Below are positions 1-12,010 of a DNA stretch of 64,000 bases, piece after piece. The translations under genes were made by a program, and so were the position numbers. The DNA comes from Zarea fungicola (Eukaryota; Ascomycota; Sordariomycetes; Hypocreales; Cordycipitaceae): assembly GCA_900169235.1 (NCBI GenBank), contig FWCC01000307.1:1-64000 (forward strand), read 5' to 3'. Positions within the stretch are counted from its first letter, which is position 1. Each line of letters begins with the position of its first letter. Below the pieces are notes generated by a model that was not told where the DNA came from, did not search any database, and saw nothing but the letters and a program-made list of their open reading frames with translations.

Positions 1-990
1 AATTCCTGTTCTGCGTGACAGTTGACCACTGGCTCTCTGGGGCTGCAGCGTTTGTCTCTGGCGTGGTGAATGCCACCCGCTCGCTGCCTGACGCTCCCCG
101 CATTTGGTTGGTCGGTTGGTTGGTTGCTGCCTCGGCTATTTTCGCAGGTGGCACCCGCCCGTTTGCTTGTCGGTGGCACCTGCCACTCATTCCAGCCTTG
201 TCAATTTCTTCACCAAAGCAGCTATAGTTTTTAATACTGTACTGGTAGTGCGTTAACTAAATAGTAGCGGTAGGTACGCCTTTAATTGTTACTGGCCAGC
301 CTCGCCTCGCCTCGGGCGTCAGGGCCAACTCTGCATCCCGCGCGTGCTCATCCAGCAATAGCTATATCCATTCTCATCCCCAGACTCTGTTTTTTCCCCC
401 TTCAGGACTCGCCCTTTAGTCTGACATGTCGTCGTCATCTTGTTCATAGCCGGCCAGTTTCACCCTTCTCCTCCATTTCCCCAACTGCCGCCGTCCCTCT
501 CCCTCGTCTCCCCGCATCGTCTGGCGGCATACTGATGGCGCGGCCGATGACGTCCTGAGACTTGTTACGTGCGCCTGACCAGTGACCGATCACCACCAGC
601 CCTTCTGGATGGCTGCCTTTGTGAGTAGTCCATGCAACGCTACTGCGACACTATCCCTGCGCCCATCTTTCGAGCTTCTGGTTACATTATCCATCTATTC
701 AGCTGCATAATTTTTCATTTTTCATTTTTATTTACAGTATTGTTGTTGTTGCCTCATCGCAGTGGAAGCTTGCCGCCGACCTGCCCTTGACACTGCGCCG
801 CGTCGCAGCCCAGAGCTAGCTGTCGCATGCTCGGCAGCTGCTTCTGCATGTGACATTGGCAACTCGCCGGCATCCAACCTCGCAAGCAAATGGCCTACAC
901 ATACTACAGACTGCATCTTACAAATAAGCACATTCTGCTAACATTGCGCCTCCCTATTCCTAGGAGCCGCACTGGCCGCCCGTCGCTGCC
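1..990. promoter_or_regulatory. Upstream region and leader of the Pex24-like gene
   Basis: I see no convincing gene here. A pyrimidine-rich stretch at about 390-520 looks like a fungal promoter or leader. A GTGAGT donor at 621 and a TAG acceptor ending at 963, just before the ATG at 991, would allow an intron in the 5' UTR. This is inference from splice signals only. Confidence 0.35.
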
Positions 991-2838
991 ATGTCCGCAT
1001 ATGACGATGATTCGCAGGTCGACGGCTCGCCCACTATCCTCGACGACACATTCGCAGCACCTCCGACATACGCCTCATTCTCGCCCGTTACGCTATCTGC
1101 CAATACCCCCTCGCGATCAGCCCGCCGCTCAACCGTCCTCGTCCATCAAAAGAGCCCGTTGCTGCTGGCTACACCGCCGCAGATCACGCGCGCCCTAGCA
1201 TACAGCCACCCCTTCCTCCTGCCGCTCAATACCTTTGTCGGCTTGTTGACATGGAGCACCCGTGATCCATGGCAGAGCTTCCTCCTCGTTTGCGCTTTTT
1301 GGTTTGGCATTTTATATGGAGATGTTGTACTCCTGAGGGCTGGCCCCATTACGGTCGGCCTCGGCATGATTATTGCCATGTACGGCCGCCGCTATAGCCC
1401 TCTTAGCAGCAGCGGCTGGCGCAAACCTGTCAAACCTACCAAGAAGACATCGACTACCAGTGCCCAGTTTACTAATGCGGATGGGGATGCTGGCAGCTCG
1501 CGAGCGGCCGAGGCCAACACCAAGTCCCGCCGCGGCAAGCCAGAGGACAGCAACACAAAACATCAAAAGACCCTCGATGAAATCGTCGAGACACTGAAAG
1601 AATTTACCGGCCGCTGCAATGCTCTAATGGAGCCCATGCTCGAAATGACCGACTTTCTCAGCACTCAACGCACTGCTACCAGTGCTACCACGAAACCGGC
1701 CCTCACTGCCATGTTTATGCGCCTTCTCATCGTCACTCCTTTCTGGTTTGCCCTTACCATGCCGCCACTGCGTGTAATCACCGTGCGCCGAGTCATCTTA
1801 ATTGTTGGCACCATTGCCTTGACCTGGCACGCCCGTGTCATGCGAGTCTGCAGAACAATCATCTGGCGCAGCATGACGGTCCGACGCCTCGCCGCGGCTG
1901 TCACAGGCCTTCGATTTGATGCGCCAGTCAAGAACGCAGCGGCGGCTCAGCTCCAGGCTGCACACAACCGTGGCCATCGTCGAACCGATAGCACACGCAG
2001 CACAAAGAGTGCCGGTGTAAAGTTTACCTTTATCATTTATGAGAACCAGAGACGCTGGATTGGGTTGGGCTGGACCAATAGCTTGTTTGCCTACGAAAGA
2101 GCCGCCTGGACTGATGAGCACAATAATGCACTTCCTCCCAAAGACGAGTTTGAGCTGCCCCACGTCGAAGACGGTAGTCGCATGGAGTGGGAATGGGCTC
2201 AAGGTAGTCGCTGGCGCGTAGATGGCGTTGCTGATGAGCATAAGCCAGTCGACTATGAAGGCACAGAAGGCCGCAATGGTTGGATGTATTATGACAACAA
2301 GGTATGCTCTCGGATTTATCGTCCCTCAAAAATACTGTATGCTTATGCGAGATAGTGGAATCACGGACGTCGCGGAGTCGATGGATGGGGCAAGTGGACA
2401 AGGAGACGCAAATGGTACCGAGATGCCGAACTCGTCCAAGTTGAAATCGATGACCGCCGCCCGGCTGCTGGCAAGGATAGCGCGTCACTTCACAGCAAAT
2501 CGGATTCGACCTCTTTTGCCAACATTCCCATAATCGTCGAAGAGCACAATGCTGATGACACCAATACCAAGGCAGTGGACGACGCTGCTTCCATATATTC
2601 TACATCTTCAAAATCATCATTCTGGCCACCAATGCTTCGAAGACGCAACACAGACAAATCGGCCGCCGACAGGGAAAAGGAAAAGAGAGAAGCCCGAGGC
2701 AAGCGAGCAATCGAAAGGCATGACAGCGAACAAGATACCAGTGGACTGGGCATCGAAGTCGAGATGGAACTTCATCGACAGGGCAAGGATGGAGGCCAGT
2801 GGGGAATCGGTGACGATGCCAGGATGAACCTAGAATGA
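991..2838 (+). CDS. Pex24/Pex28-32-type peroxisomal membrane protein with dysferlin domain
   Basis: Two exons, 991-2301 and 2356-2838, joined over a 54-bp intron in phase 0, give 597 residues. The N-terminal half has hydrophobic segments around residues 75-130 and 235-275, as in integral peroxisomal membrane proteins of the Pex24p family. From about residue 345 comes a dysferlin-type region: FTFIIYENQRRWIGLGW, then the aromatic-rich EWEWAQGSRWRVD, and after the intron the DysF-C-like GWGKWTRRRKWYRDAEL. In yeast these proteins control peroxisome number and size and sit at ER-peroxisome contacts. The intron is supported because it links the two halves of the dysferlin repeat. The C-terminal 120 residues are polar and acidic and probably disordered. 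The family call is strong; which yeast paralogue it matches is not clear. Confidence 0.88.
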
Positions 2839-3194
2839 GCGACGATACCATTTATTTATTTTTCTAACATGTATATTGTTTGTACTACGGGTCATATGAA
2901 TGCTCAGAGGCTAGCTGACAGATATGCCACAGCACATGAAATGAAACGTACAAAGTAAACAGGACAAGAGTCAAAACTTGGTCAACTTCAAGTGTCAATT
3001 GTTTTTCCAAAACCAAAGCAGACTAGGACTGTACAATCTGGATTTCTGTTCTGTGTCGTTTCGGGCAGCAAGCCGTCCCTCAATGTTAGTAAACTCGCAA
3101 AACCATTCTTCTTTCATACCACTCCCTGCGCAAACATGCAGTCAGGTGCACACCAACCTTGCCATCTCTCAGAATGGCCAGGCGTATATGTTAA
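2839..3194. other. Convergent intergenic gap
   Basis: AT-rich 3' flanks of the Pex24-like gene (+) and the next gene (-). I see no gene; poly-A signals are expected here. Confidence 0.5.
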
Positions 3195-3962
3195 CTACGC
3201 CGGGTCGTGGTATAATGGGTCTTCCCGCTGTCTAGCTGCTCTAGCTTCCGCGCTTTCATACAACTGATTAAAGCCAACAAGCCTTGCTGGGTTAAAGTTC
3301 AAGTTCTGCGCCGACCAGTTGGGCGCCCACGGCGCCTGCATCAAGATGACCTTTTCATGGGCGAAGTCGCGGACGTTCCATTCGTGATGGCCCAGAAAAC
3401 AGCTGAAGTCCTCGAGAAACGCCTGCACCGAGTCGACCATGTATCTTGCAGGCGTGCGATCAAACGGCCTCCAATGATCTAGAATCTGACTGTTCATACC
3501 GCGCACGAAGTCGTACAAGTTGCGCTGCACTTCAATGGTTTTCACTTCGACGGAATTCGGCCCCGGTTCTCCTAAACTAAGGACCACCATGTCGTCCGGC
3601 TGCGGCTCAGCCGCAGGTGGCCGGAGGAGCCTGGTGGCGCGGTCGTGTAGGCTCCAGAGCTCGCGAAGCTGCTTGTGGAGGTCGTCGAACTTACTGCGGT
3701 CCAAAGTTGTTATGCTGTGGATGTCGGAGCAAACCTCCTGCGTGTGCCTCACTGTCCAGTAATTCACGGAACGAGCGTTAGGGCACCAGGTGGTGGCGTC
3801 ACCCAGGGCGTACATGTAGTTGCTGTTCCGGGTATCCTCCAGGCGCTTTTGAAAGTACTCCTCATGGATGCCGCCGGCTGAATCGCAAGGAGGCCAGGGC
3901 ACCCACTTGCGAGCCCAGAAGGTTGGGTCTGGGGCCTCCTGCCATGGTTGAGTTAGAGGCAT
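3195..3962 (-). CDS. Hypothetical protein, 255 aa
   Basis: A single open exon from an ATG at 3962 to a stop at 3195. I do not recognise the family. The protein is soluble, rich in Trp, Pro and His, with a motif-like start (FWARKWVPWPPCD) and a centre with a short helical stretch (DDLHKQLRELWSLHDRATRLL). There is no signal peptide or membrane segment. It lies just downstream of the NRPS-like gene on the same strand, separated by about 350 bp, so it could belong to that accessory block. Codon use looks coding throughout, with high third-position GC. No function is proposed. Confidence 0.6.
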   Translation of the reverse strand: MPLTQPWQEAPDPTFWARKWVPWPPCDSAGGIHEEYFQKRLEDTRNSNYMYALGDATTWCPNARSVNYWTVRHTQEVCSDIHSITTLDRSKFDDLHKQLRELWSLHDRATRLLRPPAAEPQPDDMVVLSLGEPGPNSVEVKTIEVQRNLYDFVRGMNSQILDHWRPFDRTPARYMVDSVQAFLEDFSCFLGHHEWNVRDFAHEKVILMQAPWAPNWSAQNLNFNPARLVGFNQLYESAEARAARQREDPLYHDPA

Positions 3963-4314
3963 CTTGGTCGTATATGGGGGTTTCGTTGTAAAGAATATTG
4001 GGTATACCAGAAATAACGGTGGGAAGTGATTGCAAGATGGCTTTGGCTTCCAAACAATTGAAATTCGGAGCCGCCATCATGGCCTTTTATAGGCAAGCCT
4101 AACGTTGATCATGAGCATTGCATCCCGAATAACAAGTCGATACATCTTCAAGCTGCGCGAAAGAAATCACAAAGAGATGATCAAGCTCATGTGGAAGGAG
4201 GAAAGAGAACAAAGCGCGGGATCGCGACCAAAGGACTCAACGACTGTTTTATTAGTCCCCGTTTCTATCTATAGCAGACCTACTGTTTGATGCGATTCGG
4301 AGGCCCGACTATTT
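3963..4314. other. Gap between hypothetical gene and NRPS-like gene
   Basis: Promoter of the hypothetical gene and 3' flank of the NRPS-like gene. No gene seen. Confidence 0.45.
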
Positions 4315-7300
4315 TCACAAAGCCGAAATCACCTCCTTCAACGGCCGATTCATGTTGCCGGTATTTGACAGTCCCCTCAAGATTTCAGCAAAGAAGTCGC
4401 AGTGGCGGTCAATCTCGTGACCATTCAATTGCGCAGTGTCCCACGAGGCGATGAAGTACATGTTTTCTTTATCCACCATGAAGGCATTCCAGAAAATGCC
4501 ACTATAAAAAGACATGCGATTTTGTTAGCGCCTCAAAGAGCAGATTAGATGAACAATGGGGGAGTTTTCCAAAGCCTGTTGCACAAAGCACAAACGGAAA
4601 GCGGCACATGACTTGCAACTCAAAGGGTAAAGGAAAAAGTCTTTTTTTTCAAGCATTTACGTACCAATCCGGCCAGTCATGGCGGCTAATCGGTTCCAGT
4701 ACCTTCAAGTTGGACTGACGCCTGCCAGGTGCTGACATGCCGAGTGTGATATCCCACACAAACCCCTGCCGAAACGATGCGTCTTCCGCGACAGCCGCCT
4801 CTTCGCCCAGAGCCGCCTTGATGTCGTCCCATGGCGCGTGGTTGTGCGCCGCCAGAGCAGCCTCCTCTGCTTGTATCCTCTCCAGAAACGCCAGTGCCGT
4901 ATCGTCCTCGTCTTCACCATCGTTGCCCGCCGCTTTGTACATGTTGAGCCGCCACTGCATCGTGGGGCCGTCAATGGCCATGGCGGGAGGCAGATGCTGC
5001 TGCACCCAGTCCGGCACAAAGGGCCAGGAGCGTGCCGCCTCCCAGCTGTTGAAGATGGCGTAGGGGGACCCGGTCAGGTGAACGTTGAGGAGAATCAAGG
5101 CGCACCGCGCGAGCACGTCGGGCGTGATGCCGCATTCAGCGCGCAGCGCGGAAAGCTGGGGCAGTCGCACAATGCGTCCGCGCCGTGGGAAGCAGAATTC
5201 TGCCGGGACAACGGGAGAAGAGCGTGCAGCAGCAGCAGCCGCGGCGTCCCCCGTCGGCGTCGTCGTCGTCGTCGTCGTCGTCCATTCACCGTTCCATACA
5301 GCATTGCGCGCAGCGTTGCGAGCTGCAAAATCCGTCGATCCACTGTCATCGCCAATCATCCACCCGGGTGCGCGGCGGGGCGGCCATAGGGCGTCTGGGA
5401 ATCGCGAGATGCCGCGCAATCTGCTCGTGAGGTGCGCGATGCTGTCGCGGGCCAGGCTGTTTGTGCGGTTCTGCTCGTACAGCTCGGCCCAGAGAACGTA
5501 GGGCACGGACGGGGGAATGTTGCCGGCGTCGCTGCCGGCGTACAAGAGGTCATCCAGGTTGCGCAGGATGGCCCACAGCGACAGGGCATCCACGGCGGCG
5601 TGATTCAAATGCAGCATCAGTATGCAGTTCTGTGTATCCAGACACTTCACTATGTCGGCGCGAAAGGCCTGCGGCAGGCAGAGCGGGGACGCGGAATTGC
5701 GATTGATTTGTGACTTGAAGCGTTCCTCGGACTCGACCTGGCTCTCATGGATCAAGTTTGCATTGAAAACGTTGCTGCAAGGAACCAGCTGCCATTTGCC
5801 CGTAGTGGCTGGTCGGACGAGCATGGCACCAAGTGATGGAGTCATGGCAAGCAATGTCCGTAACGCATTCTTAATTCTGGCATGAGGCAGTGTTCTAATA
5901 CCGTAGATCAGTCGGATATGGTAGGATTGAGGCCGCTGCCCGGCAACCATGCGGTGTTGATTGGCGCGTAGGCATATTATAGAGTCTGGCGCTGGTCTGA
6001 TCATCGGTAATGTATGACTGAGGACTAAGCCCATCTCAACAGAGTAGTCTGCGCCAGTAGAATATGTCTTTTTGCGAAAATGAGAATTTGATACAGATTT
6101 GGACCATTGTGCGGTATTGGGATATTGACGGAGCAACAGGCCAGCCTGCGATGATACTTCCTTGTAATCAAATAAATCTTGCAAATAAAGTGGAATTTGC
6201 ACTTCTCTGAATACTCTATCACAATATTGAAGGAGTAGGATGCTATCGGCAAAGCTGTGCACGCTTTGTCCCGGTTCCGGCCGCACACCGCACAGCTCCT
6301 CCCAAATTGTGCTAAGTTTCTCTACCAATATTGAAGGTGTGGTACCGCTGCTTTGCGCCTGGGACTTGCGTAAGGAATCGTGCTCTTCGACCTCGAGAAT
6401 CTTCCCAAGTGCAGCCTTGAGGAGTTGGCGTCTAGGTTTCTTGAGCGACGTGACAGGCATCTCCAGAAAGCCTAGCTGGGATATGTCATAAATACCGGCC
6501 AGTGCATACTTAGGACCAAGTTCCTGGGACTTATGCAGAATCATGGAATGTGGGATATCGGAGTGCCGCTTTACAATGGCAACTGGAACTTCGCCTGCGA
6601 CAGCATCCTGTCTGCCGATAACCTGGACCTGAAGGCTTGCGTTAGCGATGCGCAGCAAAACACCAGGACAAACGGCCATACCTCAACGTCGGAGAGCGTC
6701 AAAATTCTCGTTTCAATGATGGCAGGGTCAATATTCTCCCCACCACGAATAATCAAGTCCTTATAGCGACCCAAGATGTAGACTACCCCGTCGCCATCAA
6801 TCTTGGCTTGATCGCCCGTTCGAAGCCACTGGTGTCCATTCTCCGTGTAGAAACTACTTTCGTGCTCGCCAACTAGATATCTAGAAATTACAGACGGACC
6901 GGATATATGAAGCTCCCCCTGCTCACCAAAACGCAAAACATCTCGTGTATTTGGCCGACACACGCGAATGGATGCGCCAGGTAGTACTTTGCCTACACCA
7001 GGGTGAAAGCCGTCGACCAGAAGGGAATCATTCCTGCACCAACTCACAACCGGACCACTCTCACTCATTCCATATGCTTGGATTGCATCGCGGCATCCGA
7101 ATGACTGCTTGCAGAGTCTAATGTCGTCTGGGGATATCACTGTGCTAGCGAGCGAGATGATGGATAGATTTAGCTGACTGGCCTCGGGGCAGTTTTTGTC
7201 CCCGAGCATCGCCTTGAGAAGAGTTGGTGTGGCGGACATGATGGTGCATTGTTCTTGCACAAGAGCACGGAAGCTCAGCTGGACGCTGAACACAGGCGAA

Positions 7301-8154
7301 GCTAGAATGACGGCACCACCCATGCGCCATGCACGGAGGGCATTGTTGATGGCAAAGATGTGATGCACGGGAGTATGAATGAGCCACCTATCCACAAATG
7401 AGGGATCTGTATTTGGGTCAAAATCGTGAGTCTGCGACACAAGATTGTCGTGTGTATGGACGCACGCCTTGGGTGTGCCAGTGGTGCCGCTGGTGAAGAT
7501 GATGAGCGCCGTACTGTCACTGATACTAGGTCTGAGGCCGTCAAGCAGACAATCTGGCTGACATGGCTTGTATGACTCGTTTTGCATCTGTGAGAGCGAG
7601 AGCCATCCGTGATTCATACTATCGGTGATCAGAATCTTGATTAACGGCGTCCTCTCTTCCTGACGGATCCATGAATCGACCTTTTGAGCCAATTCAAAAC
7701 TTTCAACAGCAATGACTCGAGGCATGACCATTGTCAGCACATCACAAAAGTTGTCCTTTGTGTCCGGATCTAATGGCACAAATATCATGCCAAGTTTTGC
7801 AGCAACCCAAAAAAGTAGACCCCATTCTGCAGTGTTTCGCGTGACAACGACTAAGGAACTGCCTTCACCACTGCAATTGAGGTGACAAAGCTGGTGGGCT
7901 ATGGCGTCAACTCTGGTGAGAAGCTCTCTGTAGCTCCAGCGTTGAGAAGCCACTTCAGGGCCCGTGTCGGCAGCATTACAGTCATCGTGGAGGGAGACAA
8001 TTGCATCTCTTTCCGGATATTTGGTAGCAGTGGAATTGAAAATTTGCCACAGTAGCTGCCCAAAACCAGTAGGAATTGCTCCGTGGATTTCAGCCAGATT
8101 GGCTTGCCCAGCACCAGAGTCTGGCGATGAGATTCGGGAGCTGTCTCGTGACAT
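4315..8154 (-). CDS. Monomodular NRPS-like enzyme, adenylation-thiolation-condensation (A-T-C)
   Basis: Three exons on the minus strand, 8154-6682, 6628-4665 and 4501-4315, give about 1207 residues. The open frame extends upstream to a TTG at 8193 but the first in-frame ATG is 8154. The adenylation domain shows the ATP-binding SGTTGTPK (about residue 222), YGMSESGP and the GRYKDLIIRGGENI motif. The last is closer to acyl-CoA ligase-type enzymes than to amino-acid A domains, so a carboxylic or fatty acid substrate is plausible. A carrier domain follows, with the likely phosphopantetheine serine in FADSILLL (about Ser620). The C-terminal half resembles a condensation or acyltransferase domain, with NHAAVDA (His about 834) where HHxxxDG is usual. 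The first intron is firm because it joins SDVE to VQVIGRQ, a typical A-domain end. The second (163 bp) is less certain. A divergent P450 gene lies upstream. The product is unknown. Confidence 0.82.
5258..5282. repeat. GTC/GAC trinucleotide repeat in the NRPS-like gene
   Basis: About eight GTC units on the plus strand encode a run of eight threonines in the condensation-like domain, followed by an alanine run. The insert lies in a variable linker and is a likely length-polymorphic site. Confidence 0.8.
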
Positions 8155-9839
8155 GATTGGGGTGATTGGGATGGTTGGGGAAGCAACGTGCAAATTTCTC
8201 TTCAGGAAGAATATTAGAGGAGACTTGAATTGTTTTGTAGAGGGTATTCATCTCATCGCAGAAATTCAGTGGGTTAAATCACTGGGTTCTTCATAGTGGC
8301 GCCCCTTACCAAGATCCGGCAAAGGCAAAAAGCGAACATCTGAATCTTGTGTAATCGCGGACGGTACCGTGCACCCCTGCCCGGTTTCCAGCTATATTTG
8401 GTGCAGCTTGTACAACGTCAACAAAGATGAGCGGGAATGGTGTAAAACCGTAACACAGAGTTAGCCGCCGAACTGGGACATCCTAATGAAGATCAATAAG
8501 GCATGGCGATGAGCAAAGAATCGAAATATGATGATTAACAATTATATTGATTTGTGTATTAGTTTCAGCATACTCTGTTGCAACTGCTTTGATAAAAGAG
8601 TTTGCAACCAGTTGTCGAGGTCTGGGCTCACGCCTCAACAAAGACGACATCGGAAGTCCGGGACGGTATGCTGTACAAAACCTACAGGCTGGTTTCTCTG
8701 GCAGAGTTCCACGCTAGCCTCATTGCCATGATGGATACCTAGGGAGACAATATTGAAGGGAAACAAAGCAAGGCGAAGAAATGCCGGCAGGCGACCCGGA
8801 AGCATGGCCCTGGAGTCTGTAAGTTACCGTGATGGGTCCACTCGACCACTCAATACGAGAGATACCTGCTTGGTACCTGTCAGCTGCAGTGCTTGGTAAG
8901 AGACAGTGCATCCATTTGGTTCATCATGTGAACACCATTGATATGAATTAACTATTAACAGTGACAGGTAGTGATAATAGGCGAAAATTAGATTTATAAA
9001 TAGCGGCATAAAGCGGAGTGTCCTTAAGACACACCACCCTGTGTTGCCCCAGGCTCTTGGACCGAGCTGGAGACCAACTTTCATGTGATTCGGAGCAAGC
9101 AGCTGCGACTACTGAGAATACATTTAAAATTTCCAAGTTCATAAGGGGAAGTATACGGGGGTGTGCGAGGGTGAAAGTAGACCGCACCCTTCGCCAGTTG
9201 GTGGCTTACACCTGGACGTGGGGGTTGGATCACCACGAGCATAGAGTCGAAGCCCGCGGCGAGTCCCAGGCTTATTTAGCCACGGAAAAGAGAACAAAAT
9301 GCTCGATAGAGTACCTATGAGGCGACACAAGTGCCACCGAGAATGTACGAACCAGACTCTCGGTTGCCAGTTGAGGAAGGACGAAGACTGTAGACACCGG
9401 ATCTTGAGTTGGGGATGCCACAAGCACTCTACGCCTGCATAATCGGACACAGGCCCAAACTAATAGAAAGCAGACCACATGTAGAACATGAGTTATGCAA
9501 TGTGCCGCTGTTGCTGGGCATGTTTTATCCCAGCTTATGGAGCAATAAATGCAAAGACAGCGGGTGATGGGAGGATGTGGCTTGTTCAATCAGTGCTGAT
9601 TCGTTCGTCATATTTTCTTACTCTTGTCATGGCGAACAAGACACTATAGGAGGATTGGGATGCAATTAAGTTGCTGACTTGGTGGTGGATCGGAGTCGAG
9701 GACTTGCCCGGGAGCTGCTGAGAAGTGAAAGGCAGTTGAGCATGAGAGAAGGGGAAACCTGAGGTGACATATATTAAACGACGAGGTTGTCACCCTTTTA
9801 ATTAAAAAAAGGGCACGCTACAAGAGTTCTAAGTTCAAT
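8155..9839. promoter_or_regulatory. Divergent promoter between NRPS-like and P450 genes
   Basis: No convincing gene. A TATA-like ATATATTAAA lies at about 9768, some 70 bp before the P450 ATG. It is followed by a short imperfect inverted repeat (CCC-T4...A7-GGG) at about 9793-9813. The shared 1.7-kb region would allow joint control of both genes; this is inference. Confidence 0.4.
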
Positions 9840-11543
9840 ATGTTTCTTCAATTAATTACAATGGAACCCGCACTTATCGTATCCGTCCTCCTCCTGATGC
9901 CAACCATCATTCACCTCGCATACCATCAGGTGCGCAAGCTTTGTATCAGAGACAAAAGTCAAAGTTTGCCAGGCAATGAACCAACTACCTCTGTTAGAAA
10001 CTCCCTATCATTTTTTGCGTTTATATGCAACATCGTCTTTGGCAAGAGCGAGGCACACTACCTCGCCTCAACATGTAGATTGTTCAAGCTGCTCGGCTCT
10101 ACCTACTCCACGAAGAGTTGCGTCTGGCAAACAATCTTTACAAGCGACAGCAAGAACATCAAGCACATGCTTGCTACATCATTTGATGACTTTGAGCTTC
10201 CTCAGCTCCGAGTTCATGCCATTTCTACCCTCCTGGGCACGGGTATCTTCAGCGTCAACGGGGCGTCTTGGTCACACGCCAGGGCCATGCTGCGTCCCTG
10301 CTTTGCAAAGCCGGACAGGCTTGAGATTACGTTGATGCTGGAGGATCATTTTCAAAGTTTCTTGCATCATGTCCCGCGAGACGGCACCGAAGTGGACCTA
10401 CAACCGTTATACTTTGCTCTCACAATGGACTTTGCGACGCAGTTTTTAACGGCCAAGTCCTCCAACATGTTGGACGCAACAAAATCACACGCCAAAGACT
10501 GGCAATTCTTTGAGGACTATACGACTTGCTCCGAGGAGGTCGTCAAGAAGATGTGCCTAGGCCCGCTTCAGATTTTTCGCTTCAAACGCTCGGCATCACA
10601 AGCTAAGAGGCGTGTTTTCCAATACATTGACAACTTTATCGAAGAGGCCCTGCAATCAACCAACTTGACCACAGCATCGCCAGAGCATAGTGCTTTGGCC
10701 AAGCTGGCAGGTCTCACCTCGGACCGAAAGGTTTTACGAGACCAGATGCTTCACCTCTTGGTGGCGAGCCGCGACACCACGGCTAGTCTCTTGTGCAATC
10801 TCTTCTTCATGTTGGCCAAGCAGCCAGCGATGTATACAAGGCTGAGACAGGAGGTTCTCTCTGTTAGTGGCGACACGCCACCTCGACCAGAGCAGCTGAA
10901 GCAGATGGGGTACCTTCGATGGTGTGTGCAAGAGTGTAAGTCTTTTTCTTTTCTGATCATTATTCGTGCAACCACACCCCCCAAGTCTAACAATGGGCCG
11001 GGAGATCGAGCGAGAACAAAGGAACGTGCACTGACAATCAGGGTAGCACTGCGTCTCCATCCCGTGATACCCACCAACGCACGGGAGGCAAAACGAGACA
11101 CAACGTTGCCTGTTGGTGGCGGCAGCGACGGTAGCAATGCGTTGTTCGTGAAGAAGGGAGCCCTGATTGTATACAATGTATTTGCCATGCACAGAGACGA
11201 AGCAGTCTTTGGCTCGAATTCAGAAGAATTTGAGCCAGAGAGATGGGCAGATCTGCGTCCGGGATGGGGATACCTGCCGTTTAATGGCGGGCCGCGTATA
11301 TGCCTCGGTCGTGAGTACAAGGACAACCAGAAATAAACTATGATATATTGGTTTCAGAGTTTTGCTAACGAGAATTCTCTTATAATAGAGCAAATTGCCC
11401 TGTTGGAGGCACATTACTTGGTAGCTCGCATGGTGCAGACTTTTGAGACCATGGTTTCTCAAGAAAGTCGCGACTGGGAAGAACTATTCGCTCTCGCGAC
11501 CACATGCAAGCACGGAGTAAAGGTAAAGATGAACTGGGCGTGA
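9840..11543 (+). CDS. Cytochrome P450, CYP52-like (fatty acid/alkane hydroxylase type)
   Basis: Three exons, 9840-10935, 11047-11310 and 11389-11543, give 504 residues. An N-terminal membrane anchor spans about residues 8-30. The I-helix oxygen-binding motif reads ASRDTT, the K-helix ExxR reads ESLR (Glu365, Arg368) and the heme loop reads FNGGPRICLGQQ with the ligand at Cys451. Both introns are fixed by these motifs: the first splits the ESLR codon for Ser and the second the Gln after CLG. CYP52 enzymes hydroxylate alkanes and fatty acids at the terminal carbon in the ER membrane. Beside an acyl-ligase-like A-T-C enzyme it may supply or modify a hydroxylated acyl chain, which is inference. 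An alternative in-frame start is Met8. Confidence 0.88.
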
Positions 11544-12010
11544 GTTGAAAGAGATTGAAGAATATATTATACGAAGACATTACCAGCAATGGACCGCACA
11601 ATATTATTTATAATTTCTTTTTAAAAAAAATCAGTTTACATGTGTTCAAATGAAGAGTATTTCCAACGCGTGCAAAAACATTTGCAATGGTCCGCTATGG
11701 GCGCTACGCAGATTGATAGCAAAATCTTGAAAGCAAATTCACCCCGCGAAAAAAAAGAAAATCCGCACAAGAATACCCAAACTTCATTATACTAGAAGCT
11801 GCAGACCGGTTAGGGTACTGTCATATGATGGCCACGCTGTGACTGTGACAATTGCCAGCAAGTCCAGACAGGCAGTCTGCTTATTAAACCAGCGGCGGTA
11901 CTTCTGAAAAGATAAAGTAGTAGTATGCCGTCGTATAGTTGACCCTAAGATATTAGAAAAAGTAGAAAAAGGAAAGAGATTTAAAGGATTGTGTAGGATA
12001 AGATGCCGAG
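11544..12010. other. Convergent intergenic gap
   Basis: AT-rich 3' flanks of the P450 gene (+) and the next gene (-), with several poly-A tracts. No gene seen. Confidence 0.5.

Noticed and set aside
4649..4664. Stop codon just after WPDWYVNA as the true end of the NRPS-like protein
   Set aside because: A GTACGT donor lies there, and the downstream frame continues with GIFWNAFMVDKE and a typical domain end, so splicing is preferred.
5085..5501. Plus-strand frame opposite the NRPS-like gene
   Set aside because: It is antisense to conserved domain sequence and is driven by the GTC and GCC repeats.
8155..8193. Start of the NRPS-like protein at 8193
   Set aside because: The codon is TTG and no in-frame ATG lies upstream before a stop; ATG 8154 is used unless an upstream exon exists.
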